Source: Ziziphus jujuba
Taxonomy: Eukaryota > Streptophyta > Magnoliopsida > Rosales > Rhamnaceae
Assembly: GCF_031755915.1 (NCBI RefSeq)
Contig: NC_083388.1
Location: forward strand, 9,981,001-10,045,000
Direction of reading: 5' to 3'
Length of the DNA: 64,000 nucleotides
Of the stretch, positions 1-12,004 are shown one piece after another. Within the stretch, counting starts at the first letter, position 1; the number at the start of each line of letters is the position of its first letter. Below the pieces are notes generated by a model. That model made no database searches and had not been told where the DNA came from. It was given only the letters and a program-made list of their open reading frames with translations. A program made the translations under genes and the position numbers.

Positions 1-2696
1 TTGGGAGCCATAGCTTCAACCGGTTGCACAGAAATCTGTGCGCCTCAAGGAAACCCATCTCCACAGATAATGACGAAAACGATTCCCATTTCGTTTCCCT
101 CCTCAACGACGTCGTACGAGGGGAGCAGAACTGGGAAGCATTCTTCAACAAAAACACCTTCATTTCCAGCAGGTTGAATTCCCGCCACGTCGAGGAGGTT
201 CTGATCCGCAACATCGGCGATTCGAGGCGAGCATTCAGATTCTTCAATTTCTTAGGGCTTCACAAAAGCTTCGACCACTCGACGGCGTCGTTTTGCATCC
301 TCATCCACGCTCTGGCCCAGTCCGGCTACTCCTGGCCCGCCTCTTCGCTCTTGCAAACCCTCCTCCACCGTGGTGGGTTTACCCCCAACGAAGCGTTTGA
401 TTGCTTGCTGAATTCTTTCAAGAAATACGGCTTTTCTTCGATCTCGGGTTTCGATCTGCTGGTTCAGAATTACGTGCGGAGCAATAAAGTCTTGGATGGT
501 GTAGTGGTTGCGAGGCTTATGAAGGAACGGGGATTGTTGCCAGGGGTTAGAACTTTCAGTGCCCTGTTGAATGGGCTTGTGAGGTACAGGAAATTCTATA
601 CTGTTCTTCAACTGTTTGATGAGTTTGTGAATGCTGGTATTCGGCCTAATGTTTATGTATACACTACGGTGGTTCGGAGCTTGTGTGAATTGAAGGATTT
701 TGGTAAAGCTATGGAAGTTATCAAGAAGGCTGAAGCAATTGGATGCGAGTTAAGGATTTTCACATTTAATGAGCTGATTCGCGGACTCTGCAGGAGCAGT
801 AGAGCTTCAGAGGCTGTCGAAATCAAGCATTTGTTGGAGCTTAAGGGATTGAAAGCCGATATGGATACCTATTGTAATTTGGTACGTGGGTTTTGCAGAG
901 TGCAAGAGTTTGAAGTTGGTGTTGAGCTAATGAATGAAATGCTGGAGCTGGGATTGGTTCCCGTTGAGGCGGCTCTAACGGATCTCGTAGAGGGATTGAG
1001 GAGGAAGGGGAGGATTTTAGATGCTTTTGATTTAGTAAATAAAGTGAGAGCAGTTGGGGTGGTGCCTAGTTTGTTTGTTTATAACTCGTTGATCAATTCT
1101 TTGTGTAAACATGGGAAATTGGATAAAGCAGTATCACTTTTTAATCACATGGATGCAAAGGGTTTGTATCCCAATGATGTAACTTATTCTATTATGATCG
1201 ATTCTTTCTGCAAAAGAGGGGAACTGGATGTTGCTTTGTGTTATTTTAATCGAATGACCGAATCTGGGATAAGAGTAACTGTGTGTCCATACAATACTTT
1301 GATAGATGGACAATGCAAGTTTGGGAGTTTGAATGCTGCAGAGTCTGTGTTCAATAACATGATTGATAAAGGATTGGTGCCAACTGTTGCAACCTATACA
1401 TCATTGATAGATGGATACTGCAAAGCTGGAGAACTGCCCAAGGCATTCAGGCTGTACCATGAGATGACAGGGAAGGGTATTGCTCCGAACGTTCGCACTT
1501 TTAGTGCGCTTATTCATGGTCTTTGTAGCGCAAATAGGATGGCTGAAGCAAGTAATCTGTTTGATGATATGATGAGAAGGAATGTTATGCCTAATGAGGT
1601 GGCTTATAATATTATGATAGAGGGGTACTGTAAGGAGGGAAACACAACGAGAGCCTTTGAATTGTATGATGAAATGGTAGAGAAGGGTCTTACACCAGAT
1701 ACATATACTTACAGACCTTTAATAAGCGGGTTATGTTCCACTGGTAGAGTTTCAGAAGCCAAAGAGTTTGTAGATGACCTCCATAAGGAGAATTGTAAAT
1801 TAAATGAGATGTGTTATAGTGAACTCTTACGTGGTTTTTGCAAAGAAGGGAGACTAAAGGATGCAATAATTTGTTGTCGTGAGATGGTTGAAAGAGGAGT
1901 AGAGATGGATTTGGTTTGTTATGGTGTACTTATTAATGGAACACTGAAGTATCAGGATACGAAAGGATTATTTGCCCTGTTGAAAGGGATGCATGATCGA
2001 GGGTTGAAGCCTGATAATGTAATATATACAAGTATGATTGATGCATATGGAAAATCAGGAAATCTTAAGGAGGCACTTGGAGTTTGGGATATAATGGTTG
2101 GTGAAGGATGCAATCCTAACGTTGTAACATATACTGCCTTGATTTTTGGATTATGCAAGGCAGGGTATATGCATGAAGCTGAGCTTCTTTGTAAGGAGAT
2201 GCTGGTTAGTAGTACTCTACCCAATCAGATAACATATGGTTGTTTCTTAGACCACCTTAGCAATGAAGAAAATATGGATAAAGCTCTACAGTTGCATAAT
2301 GCCATGCTTATAGGGCTTTCAGCCAATACTGTAACATATAATATACTAATTCGGGGGTTTTGCAGAATGGGTAGGTTTCAGGAGGCTTCTGAGCTCATGG
2401 TTGGAATGACAAATAATGGTATCTTTCCAGATTGTATCACCTATTCAACATTTATTTATGAGTACTCAAGAAGGGGGCATTTGCAGGAAGCTGTTAAGTT
2501 GTGGGATGCTATGCTAGATAGGGGCCTGAAGCCTGATACCCTTGCATATAATTGTTTGATACATGGTTGCTGTATCAGTGGAGAACTAACCAAGGCTTTT
2601 GAATTGCGTGATGACATGATGAAAAGAGGGTTGAAGACAAACCAATTTACGTATAAGTCTCTCATTCACGGAACTTGCCTGAAAAGTTCAGTTTAG
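1..2696 (+). CDS. P-class pentatricopeptide repeat protein, 5' end cut by window
   Basis: RNA-binding organelle protein of the PPR family. The frame is open from base 3 to the TAG at 2694-2696 (about 897 codons visible). The first in-window Met-like codon is a TTG at 24, so the true ATG and probably the targeting peptide lie upstream of the window. From roughly residue 175 to the end the protein is made of about 20 tandem 35-residue helix-turn-helix units with P-type signatures such as VTYTALIFGLCKAG, YNSLINSLCKHGKLDKA and EMVEKGLTPDTYTY. There are no L/S-type repeats and no E, DYW or SMR domain, so it belongs to the P class, which usually acts in stability, splicing or translation of mitochondrial or plastid RNA. 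No intron is seen, as is common for PPR genes. Its architecture resembles the Arabidopsis At5g59900 type (recalled, not searched). The 3' end converges on the ADF gene. Confidence 0.95.
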   Translation, partial: GSHSFNRLHRNLCASRKPISTDNDENDSHFVSLLNDVVRGEQNWEAFFNKNTFISSRLNSRHVEEVLIRNIGDSRRAFRFFNFLGLHKSFDHSTASFCILIHALAQSGYSWPASSLLQTLLHRGGFTPNEAFDCLLNSFKKYGFSSISGFDLLVQNYVRSNKVLDGVVVARLMKERGLLPGVRTFSALLNGLVRYRKFYTVLQLFDEFVNAGIRPNVYVYTTVVRSLCELKDFGKAMEVIKKAEAIGCELRIFTFNELIRGLCRSSRASEAVEIKHLLELKGLKADMDTYCNLVRGFCRVQEFEVGVELMNEMLELGLVPVEAALTDLVEGLRRKGRILDAFDLVNKVRAVGVVPSLFVYNSLINSLCKHGKLDKAVSLFNHMDAKGLYPNDVTYSIMIDSFCKRGELDVALCYFNRMTESGIRVTVCPYNTLIDGQCKFGSLNAAESVFNNMIDKGLVPTVATYTSLIDGYCKAGELPKAFRLYHEMTGKGIAPNVRTFSALIHGLCSANRMAEASNLFDDMMRRNVMPNEVAYNIMIEGYCKEGNTTRAFELYDEMVEKGLTPDTYTYRPLISGLCSTGRVSEAKEFVDDLHKENCKLNEMCYSELLRGFCKEGRLKDAIICCREMVERGVEMDLVCYGVLINGTLKYQDTKGLFALLKGMHDRGLKPDNVIYTSMIDAYGKSGNLKEALGVWDIMVGEGCNPNVVTYTALIFGLCKAGYMHEAELLCKEMLVSSTLPNQITYGCFLDHLSNEENMDKALQLHNAMLIGLSANTVTYNILIRGFCRMGRFQEASELMVGMTNNGIFPDCITYSTFIYEYSRRGHLQEAVKLWDAMLDRGLKPDTLAYNCLIHGCCISGELTKAFELRDDMMKRGLKTNQFTYKSLIHGTCLKSSV

Positions 2697-4487
2697 TCTG
2701 CCAGCATCAAGGCATGCTTGAAGAATTGACTAGACATTTGTATTATGTGTTTCAAGAGAAATCTAGATACAGTTTCTGTGACCTTCAAATTCTGAATCAA
2801 TACAGTTGCATAGCCTCGTTGAACCATGATGGTGGAAATTGTTCCTTCATCTTAAACACAAGTGCTGACTACTGTGTGATTGCAAAAGTAGGAGGTCTGA
2901 AATGCTTAACTGTGCATTAGCAAGGCACAAAGAAACAATAAGCCCCTAAATATTGATCTTTCCATTGGGGTGATAGATTTTATGCTCACATTTTTTTCCC
3001 TGCTCATACATATATATTTGTAAGTAGCCTTAAGTGAAAATGAAATTGGTGAAGCTGATTTGGCCAGTAAGTCTTTCCATTATCTACTTTACACAATTTG
3101 CAGTTCTTTTGCGTTTTTTCTCTCAAGGAGCATCAGATTATAATGTTTATCAAATTTCTATTATCTAGGCAGTTCAAAAATGGTTTCTGTTCATGTGACA
3201 AGTTCAAAATAGTAAGATGGACGATCATTTAGTTGCATTTGTTCTTCATTCAGAGAGTACTCGTGGTTTTGTCACTTTACTTACAAATATTTCGTTACGG
3301 AGGTAGCTAAGTGCTGGTCCTTGAGTAGCATGTCCCTAGTGGTTCCGAGGTTTTCATTGTTAAAGGCAAAATTTCCAGGTCCTTTTCACTTTCATTACTG
3401 TTGCAGCTTGAAAAATTAGTCCATTAAGATGAACTTTTGTCATTAAACAAAGATAATGGAAACTCTCGAGTGCTTCATTGTTGCTTGTACCAATTCTAGC
3501 TGCCATTCTCTGCTTTGCAGCTGATGCAAGTATAAACCATGTTGGAAAATTCAATTATAACAACTCTACCAATTTCATTACCTTATATGAAGGCAGCCAC
3601 TGCCGAAATTATGTTCCTCTTTTTTATGGTAATAGTGAAATTATGTTCCTCAGATCAAAGACTTTGCATAAAGTTGCAATACTTTCCGTCGTTTATGGTC
3701 CAACGGTAAGTTCATATACGCGTTTGAAGTTTCCATTCCAACCAAAGACCCACGATACGGATACCTTTCATGGTCCGTGTCCCTATAAATCACTTGCATA
3801 AGTGAAAATGGGGGTTGCTTTTTCCTCTTGCTTATCCAGTTATCCATATAGAAATAGCCGCAGGGGGCTGAAAATATAAATGGTTGCATGCATGCTAAAA
3901 GAAAAACACGATATGATCCTTTCGAAGAAAAGTTATTCAATATCCACCAAGCGGTGGAACTACCAAGTAATAAAATCTTTTGCCCATCAAAGACATATTT
4001 GGACATCATCATTAAGCAAACACCAAGAAACATAGTGTATAGTTTTTTGGCCACCGAAGATAAGAATCGTTAAGGAATCAATAGAGCAGGATCTATTTAA
4101 CAACAAAACAAACATTCATACTCAAAAACTAGCCGTTGAAGCATAACAGCTTGGCATGCCATGTAAAAAGGGTAAAACATCCATTTCCAAAGTTACAATA
4201 ACAAACCCATAGTGTTCTCTATCCTCAGATGATACATCTTCGCTTGTGGACTTACCTATACGAGGACACTCCACAACTCTTGCATACGTCCTTCCACCAC
4301 AGATCATACAGAAAGAAAATGTGATCACTGAATTTGTTCTAGATGAAGACAGACTGTAAGGTAAAACTTGAACAGCAAACCATTATCATAATTCAGTAAG
4401 GTTCACAACCCCACAAACTATTAACATTTCACTTAAAAAGTAAAACAGAGTGCATAAGTTGATTGCCAAGCTAGGACCGCAGACATC
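2697..4487. other. Intergenic: convergent 3' UTRs of PPR and ADF genes
   Basis: This 1.8-kb spacer lies between the PPR stop codon and the ADF stop codon on the opposite strand. It should hold the 3' UTRs of both genes. Several short open frames occur (for example 3650-4054 on the minus strand), but none has a recognisable domain, plausible splice context or codon bias, so no gene is called here. Confidence 0.6.
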
Positions 4488-4566
4488 TTAGCTGGCCCGA
4501 CTTTTGATAACATCAAGACCAATCTCAGTTGGATCAGTAGCCTGCAGCTCTACTTGAATACCATCC

Positions 4567-4607
<41 letters not shown>

Positions 4608-7016
4608 CTTGCTTCTGACCCTTGCTGTATCGGGAGACCTTTGTAAAATAGTAAAAACGTTACCAACAATAATAAGAAAATCCCATACAGAGAAAAAGAG
4701 AATGAGAGAGTGGGAGAGAGGAATTTTAGTATCAGCATGTAATGTTACCATGCAATGAAGAAAATCCTGCTCTTTTGGCAATTCTCTTCGGTCACAAAGT
4801 CAAAATCATAGACAGCATATCGACATTCATCAGCAGGAAGACTTGCAGTAAAATCTTCATAACTTTTTGTTGGTTCACCAAGTTTCTCTACAACCACCTG
4901 CTTTTGCTTCTCCTCAATCTTGAACACAATGAAGCGGAATGTTCTTTTAGCCTTCAACTCCAAAAACTTCAGCTTGCAGTCATCGTGCACAGCCATTCCT
5001 GACGCTGCATTAGCCTGTCAATGTAAAAAATAGCAAATAGATTTCAGTTCAAAAACGTAAGAGTAACATTTTATACCGGAGCTTTTGAAAATCCAAAAAG
5101 TTTAAATATTGCCAGAGAAAGCAAAATTCTTAAGAAAAGTTGGAGCTGACCCCCTTTTCTCAGAGAAAACTGTGATTCTCCAGAATTCTTCCTATTGACA
5201 ACAAAGTTACTGGTACTTTCTTACTTCTCTGCTTAGGGTAGGGAATTTACTAATTTTGCATTAGGAAGGGGTAGAAAATTTATGTCCCCATATCTTGCCT
5301 CTTTCATGTGAACGGAGTCCAAAAGCCCAACCTATCAAGTCTTCAAACCATATATATGTATCAAACCATAAAGCAATTTGTGAGTCAAGGATCAGCAGGG
5401 GAGGTCCCTGATCTTTTCAGGCAATCCTAACTAGACTTTCGGCTTAATTGACCTCCCGAACTTATTCTCACAACGAGAAACTATTATTTCATTATGTCAA
5501 AACATAACTATTTAATTCCACCACTAGGAATATCGCCTATAAATAATAAAAACACTCTATAGCACAATCGGAGATATTGAACCACAGAAGCATAAAAGGC
5601 CATCATGACAACTAATTGGACCACCTAGATCTAAGAGAGCTTGAGTAATGAAGGCCATAAAGTCAACTATTGGTCTATTTCCTTTTATACAATATTTTCA
5701 TTAGTGAAAAGTAAATCACATGCACTATGCACACACATTCACCATGGGTCCAAACTCTCCAAGAGAAAAGCACAACAATAAAGTAAAATTCTACGAAAAT
5801 TTTCAAAAACTATAACTTAGAAGACTTTCTTTGAAAATTTTCTTTCTCTACATACTAAATGCAACAAAAACCTATAAATATGACCAAGTGCAAACCATTT
5901 TCTCACTGATCTGTTATCCCAACCCCAGTCCCAAACATGCCTCTACAATCTGGGGTCAGATTTTGGTCTGACATCTACTCATTTAAATTCAGCATCAAAT
6001 ACGTCCTAAATGATATCCAGCACACCATTTATCTGATGCATCTACATTTCAGGCTAAATCAGCATGCCTAGCCAAAAATTGGAATTCCTCATTCATTTTT
6101 TTCCTAAACGATGCATTTAAGCCCTTTTGTGCTGCTAATCCTACACAAAAGATGGTCCAATAATTACAAGAAAATAAATATAAATCCAATCAGTCAAAAG
6201 GGCCAGTGTAGTCCAAACCGCTTAATCAGCAACCAAGCCGATCTAGCAGTTACTATCAGCTTGATGACATTAACTGTAGTAATGTTCACAACCCATAACA
6301 GTGAGACTATATAAAATGCTTGACAATTAACACAAAACAAATACAATATCGATTTCACATATTCATGGCAAAAAAAATTGACACTACATGAAAACTCCAA
6401 ATTTGATCTGATGAAGTTAAAAAATTGATGTGGATATGTACTCAAATCAAGCACCCACAGAAGCAGGCACCATAATGATGATGAAATTCAAGTACAAAAC
6501 CAAACACTCAAGCGCGGCCACTGAAACCGAATCATGTAATGGAAAAACTATAGCATCCCAGATTATAAAATAAAAAATAAAGAGCAAATTTCATCTTTAC
6601 AAGATGGCAAAAGTAAAAATAAAATTAAAAATTAAAAAACACCAAATCAATTTCATAAGAAACTAAAGGATGGTCTACCAAAAGATGCACAGTCCCATAA
6701 CAAACGAAATCACAGTAATAAATCAACAATACAAAAGCCCAAAAAAAAAATTTGAAAAAAAAAAAAATGTCGAATGAAACATAAAAGATTATTTCCTTAA
6801 TCTACACGAAATTTAGTCGATCCAAAAATGAAAATGAAAAACCCAACTTCAGATCTATAACCATCCAACAAAAAATAGAGAAACAGATAACCCATCAAAG
6901 ATCACAGATCGAAAACAAACAGTAGAGAAATTTCCAGTCTTTTTTTTTTTTTTTAAGAAAAAAATATTTACAAATAAGTACGTGGGAGAGGAAAAAAGCA
7001 GGAAGAGACTGACCAT
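4488..7016 (-). CDS. ADF: Actin-depolymerizing factor (ADF/cofilin), three coding exons
   Basis: Severs and depolymerizes actin filaments in the cytoplasm. Coding exons on the minus strand are 7014-7016 (ATG only), 4749-5014 and 4488-4638, joined by GT-AG introns of 1999 and 110 bp; the TAA is at 4488-4490. The spliced product is 139 aa, the usual plant ADF length (about 137-143). It starts [18 protein letters not shown], with the Ser6 position that is regulated by phosphorylation in plant ADFs. The ADF-H core continues through [18 protein letters not shown] and the actin-binding helix [20 protein letters not shown], ending [12 protein letters not shown] first coding exon that is just the start codon is a known hallmark of plant ADF genes; I place it at 7014-7016 because ATG is followed at once by a GT donor and the acceptor at 5015-5016 restores GCT AAT GCA. 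The exact family subclass cannot be set without a tree. Confidence 0.95.
5015..7013 (-). other. Long first intron of the ADF gene
   Basis: A 1999-bp intron lies directly after the ATG codon (donor GTCAGT, acceptor TTGACAG). It is AT-rich and contains no convincing open frame. Long promoter-proximal introns in plant ADF genes are known to boost or pattern expression, so regulatory content is plausible here, but no specific element was identified. Confidence 0.8.
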
Positions 7017-7460
7017 GGTTATAGGGATCGAGAGCTATTAGACAAAAAATGGGGTTCAGCAAATCTAGGGCAACCGAGAAATGGGGATAGCCTGATATAG
7101 AGAGAGAGAGAGAGAGAGAATTTGGAGTTCCACAGAGGGAGATAATGGAGGACTCTCTTTTATTTTCTCTGTGTTTTCTTTTTTTCCTTTTTATTATTAT
7201 ATTTTTATTTTTAATTATTATAATTTTTTTTTTTTTAATTTTTGAAAATTAAGACTTCGTTAGCTCTGCGGTGGCTCCACTCCTAAATATCATGATGGTA
7301 CTCATGCGTGACAACAGAGGTGAAAGTAGGTCTGTCCAATGACGAGCCGACGCGTCGTTTTCTTCCGAAAAGACGATTTTGCCCCTACGTAATGTCTTCG
7401 TCTTTTGGGAGTTAGTTGCTACCAGGTAACTAGGCTTGGACCCTGCCATGGCCCCACCTC
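7017..7460 (-). promoter_or_regulatory. ADF 5' UTR with CT repeat and proximal promoter
   Basis: Upstream of the ADF start codon on the minus strand lies a pyrimidine-rich leader that contains a (GA)n/(CT)n run near 7098-7119, a common plant 5' UTR feature. Between about 7250 and 7460 the base composition rises well above the AT-rich surroundings and includes ACGT and CGCG cores. This is the expected promoter-proximal position. No TATA box could be singled out because the 7150-7245 stretch is T/A-rich throughout. Confidence 0.5.
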
Positions 7461-10309
7461 CGTATCAAAGCATATATTATCGTATGTTTTAGTCCTCTGA
7501 TAATACTTTAGATATTTATTCAATTTATTTCAAAAATATATATATAAATAAATAAATATTTATTCAAGTTACATTTTATTTTTAAAATTTTGTGTTTAAA
7601 ATAGAAAATGACATTTGCACCAAATTATTTACCAATTTTTATATGAAAAATTAATATATATTAATAAACCTTTTAAAGAAATAAATAAAATTCAACGCAA
7701 GCTAATAAAATTATTGATGCATCATTTTACCTTATGAAGTAGGAAATAAATAATGTCGGGGTGCTGCCTATTAATATACATTGAGTTCTTTGGCTATTGG
7801 TTTTTATCAAATAAAATAAGATAAAAGGAATATGCATTGGGAAGAAGTGTAGCATAAGCATAATGCCATAAACTTTTTGAATCTTTTCTTTTGGGTCCGA
7901 CTATGACTATGATGGTTGGTTAGTAGATACGTATTTAATATTTAGTTCATTTACATGTATCTATCAATTTGTAAATTAAACAGTTTTAAATATATATATA
8001 TATATATTTATGTTAAAATCAATATCTATAAATCCAATCTGCTCAGTCTTATACAAATTGTTGGATCTGGTTATTGGTTTAGACTCAAAAAATAAAAAAT
8101 ATATATATAAAAATACGATGCCAATAATTAAAACTGAAATTAAACTAATGTGTATTCGATTAATTATATTTTTTAATCGCTTATTTTGCCACAAATTCTA
8201 CATTACTTTTAAGCTTGTATTCTATAAAATGTAAATATATATATATATATATATATATATTGTATTTCTTAAAAAAATAAATTTGTATTTCTTTTCTTAA
8301 TAAAAAAGAGCCAATGGATTTGAAATTAAATTTTTATTTTTGAAAGAATTTACTTATTAGGAGTGTTTCTTAGGAAACACAGAGAGAGAGCTTACTAGGA
8401 GTATGTCAAACGAAATCGATTTAGAGTTTGGTTACAAATAGTTTTTATGTTTGGTTAAACTATGAAATAGTTTCAAATAATTCCCTCCAATTAACTCTGA
8501 TTCTATATACCAACTTATTTAACCAATAAATTTTACAAATAACAATTTATCTATTAAATAGATTAATCTAATAGTATAAAAACTATGAGCAAAATCATTT
8601 ATAACTTCTCAATACTTATTCATTTTTGAATTTATGAAATCAAAAATCAAAACAATTTATCAACACATATTTTTTAAATATGTTATTGCATTGAGCGCTC
8701 CCCAAAAAATTGATATACCTTTTTAATAATGTAAAAATATTTAGAGTTCATTTTAATTTTGTAAAGGGTAAATTTTTAAATAGTGAATTTATTTTTGGAT
8801 AATTGTGCAAATACTCTCTGAACATTATTAGCTATTGCACTTTGATCTTTTTTTTTTTCTTCTTTTTTTTTTTTTCCTAGCATTTAACCTTCTGAACTCG
8901 TATATGTGTTACATTTAAAGAACTTTGCTTATTTTCCGTTAATTTCTAATAGAAAAATGAACATGCCAAGCACGTGAAGAGGCATAATGAAAATTTTACT
9001 ATTTAGACTTTTGAGAGGGGCCGAAATACAACTTTAAAATAGTTTAGAAAGCAACAACAGTAATATTTTATCAGAAATTATTCTTTCAGAAAAATAGTTT
9101 AAAATTATGAATATTGAATATTGGTACTTAAAAAACTGACAAAAATATTTGTTTAACAAATTAAGATATTTAAAAATATTTACGAGTAATAAGAAAATAT
9201 TAAAAATACTGATTTATATATAGAAATTTGTGAAAATATAAAATGAAATTATTATTGAAAAATATTATAGAATATATATATATATATACTTCTTTTAATG
9301 TTTACAAATATATATATATATATATATAATTATTTCTTCATAAAGAACATAGAAAAAATCTTGAACCAATAAAAATGATATATTAAAATATATTATTTTG
9401 ACAAGAATTTTGTAAAATGCTGAATAAATAATTTAAATATATATTTACTAAAAATATTAAAAAGATAAAATTGTCATTGTAAGATAGAATAAAGGACTTA
9501 AATTTTAGAAATTTCTGTTGCAATGAACTTAAATTTAGAAGCTTATTGTTGTCAAATAAAACACTAAATAACACACACACACATATATAGCAATGATCTA
9601 GTAAGCTTCTTAATTCACTTTTATTATCGGCTACTAAGAATAAAATAGATAAATCATATATGGTAATATTAATTTAACATATTTGTTATTTTTATTTTTT
9701 AATATTGAAAACCTACTAAGAAAAAGTGAATGGAAATCAATCAAATTCTTATATGTTGCTTAAATAACATTAGATTTTAAAAAAAATATTATAAATTTTA
9801 TGTATTTCATTCTTTATCCTCATTTAGTTTTATACTATAATTAATATTAAATCTTGTGCGATGCATGGTATGTAGAATCATAATAGATGATTTCAAAAAT
9901 AATATATAATAATTAATTATATTTAAATCTAATGATGACATGCGGAAAATTTTTTTTACTAACTATCTTACTTTTATACATAATATATATATATATATAT
10001 ATAATATCATAAGTTTGTCAAAAATTAAAAATTTGACCTCTATATATAATATTATTCAATTATAAAATTCAAATTCATAAATATTTACCTATCTAATTTT
10101 TCTTATACACATACCATTTTCATACTTCTTTAATTTTTTTTTATCTATAAGATTCAAATTTAAATTCAAATGTATTTTTATAATATATTCCATCTACAAA
10201 ATTAAAATTGAAATTGAAATTTATTATTTGATTCCATGCAAATATGTTAAAGCATGACTATATTTGTACAAGATTTGACTAATATTATGATTAATAAAAG
10301 TCATACTTT
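7461..10309. other. AT-rich intergenic DNA
   Basis: About 2.8 kb of very AT-rich sequence with many (TA)n microsatellites, for example 8233-8262, 9300-9329 and 9983-10001. Only short low-complexity open frames occur. I see no gene or complete mobile element in it. Confidence 0.6.
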
Positions 10310-10755
10310 AACATATTATTGAAATAGCTTCAATTTTATTTTATATTAAATATTAGATATTAGATAATTTAATATCGGATATTAAATATTAAAATTATAT
10401 ATAAGTATTAAATTTTCAATTTAAATTTAATAATTATCATTCCAAATTGAATTTATCCATTTTTTATATTTAAGAACATAATAATATAACTATAAAAAAT
10501 AATTAAATAGTAGAATAATTATTTAATAATATTATCATTTTTGTTAATAAAATAAAATCAGCATGGAATAGCAATTAAGATTCGAGATTGAACAAGATTA
10601 CAAAAATCAACTCAATTATAATTACAAATTAAACTAATGGTCATTAATTTGTTATAATTTTTATTATATTGTAAATATTCAATTATACTTTTAAATACGA
10701 TATCCACATTTTACATAAAATTAATTTCATATTAATTAAATATTGTCATGTTTGT

Positions 10756-10792
<37 letters not shown>

Positions 10793-10925
10793 AGTATATT
10801 TTGAGCAATTTTAGAAAAATATTGAAAAAATTGCATTATCTATTTTAAAATTTTGATAAAGAGATCAATTTCATTAATAATTATAATATATTAATTTTAT
10901 TATTTTATAATAAAATTTCATTTAT

Positions 10926-10960
<35 letters not shown>

Positions 10961-11170
10961 GTGTATAAAGTTTTTGTGTGAAATATATTTAATAATAATA
11001 ATATCTTTGATTATATATATATGTTTTTTTTACCTTATCTTTAAAAATTGAGAAAGTAACCAAATCAAAAAGTATCCAACTAAGGAGAGAAAAAAATTTC
11101 TCTTGCCAAGTTTTGTTCCATCACTAAAAATAAAATCTTCATACCCACATATTATGGAAATTTTCAAAAA
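10310..11170. repeat. Diverged direct repeat, copy A
   Basis: This AT-rich segment matches 14110-15000 in the same orientation along most of its length. Shared landmarks in the same order are TAGTAGAATAATTATTTAAT (TAGTAGAATAGTTATTCAAT in copy B), an (AC)n-(TA)n microsatellite at 10756-10792, the stretch AAGATCAATTTCATTA-like sequence after it, and TCTTGCCAAGTTTTGTTCCA near 11100. It has no coding capacity. It is probably a non-autonomous mobile element or a segmental duplicate; no clear termini or target duplication were found. Confidence 0.65.
10756..10792. repeat. (AC)n-(TA)n microsatellite
   Basis: A compound dinucleotide run inside direct repeat copy A, with its counterpart at 14619-14655 inside copy B. 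The shared compound structure shows that the microsatellite predates the duplication. Confidence 0.85.
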
Positions 11171-12004
11171 TTAAAATTAAATTTTTTATTCCAAATTTTA
11201 AAAAAATTGTATAATTTTTATTTCAACTTTCTCTTTCTCTATTTCACTTCTCCTGTTTTCAATCTTCACTTTATTTGGCTTGGGTAAAGCCTGAGTCTCC
11301 CACCCGCTCTATTCCTTGCTTCCCCTCTTCTCCTTTTCCCGCACCTTTTTTTTTTTTTTTTTGGTTTCGTCTCTCTTTTATTTTCTTGGTTATGAATCAG
11401 GAAAGAGATAAGAACTATTATGGAAAAGACTATAAATTATGATTGGTTGAAAGGAAAATCCATGTGAAAATATCAATTCAAATTGAAAAAAATAATAATA
11501 AATAAAGGGTACAAGTTAGAGAAAGGGTTGGTGAAAAAGTGGATAGATTTGATGATAATGGAAGTTGTTGATGGGATTGGCATACAATGGCAATGACGGC
11601 GTTGAAGAACCTCAAGGTCAATGAGATTGAGGGACATGAACCTTGGGTAGAATGAGAAAAAAAACAAAGGGAGATAGGACTATGGTTTTTGTTAATAACC
11701 AAATAAGAGAAAAAACTTAATAAGGAATTTATTTATTTTTTCCTTCTCCATTTCATCATCTAACCTCACAAGAAGAAAATGGAGGAGGGGAGATTGTTGT
11801 TGGTCCAATATAGAACACTTTACTTTCTAATTTAAGTTTTTAAAGATGCTATCCCATGGTTATGCTGTAAATTTTTTTTAATATTTAAATGTAACTAATA
11901 ATTTTAGAAAATAGTTTGGAGGAGTTTAATGTAATTTACTCTTCCAAATATCATCAAAGTACATATTATAACAAGTATTAAGGCCATGGGGTGCACATAA
12001 ATGT
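11171..12004. other. Intergenic, no gene recognised
   Basis: Pyrimidine-rich then AT-rich spacer between the direct repeat and the TIR element. A minus-strand open frame at 11478-11702 has no recognisable domain and low complexity, so it is not called. Confidence 0.5.

Noticed and set aside
252..611. Minus-strand open frame opposite the PPR gene
   Set aside because: It lies wholly antisense to PPR coding sequence and has no domain; it is a shadow frame.
3650..4054. 134-codon minus-strand open frame between PPR and ADF
   Set aside because: Low coding character, no domain, and a position within the expected convergent 3' UTRs.
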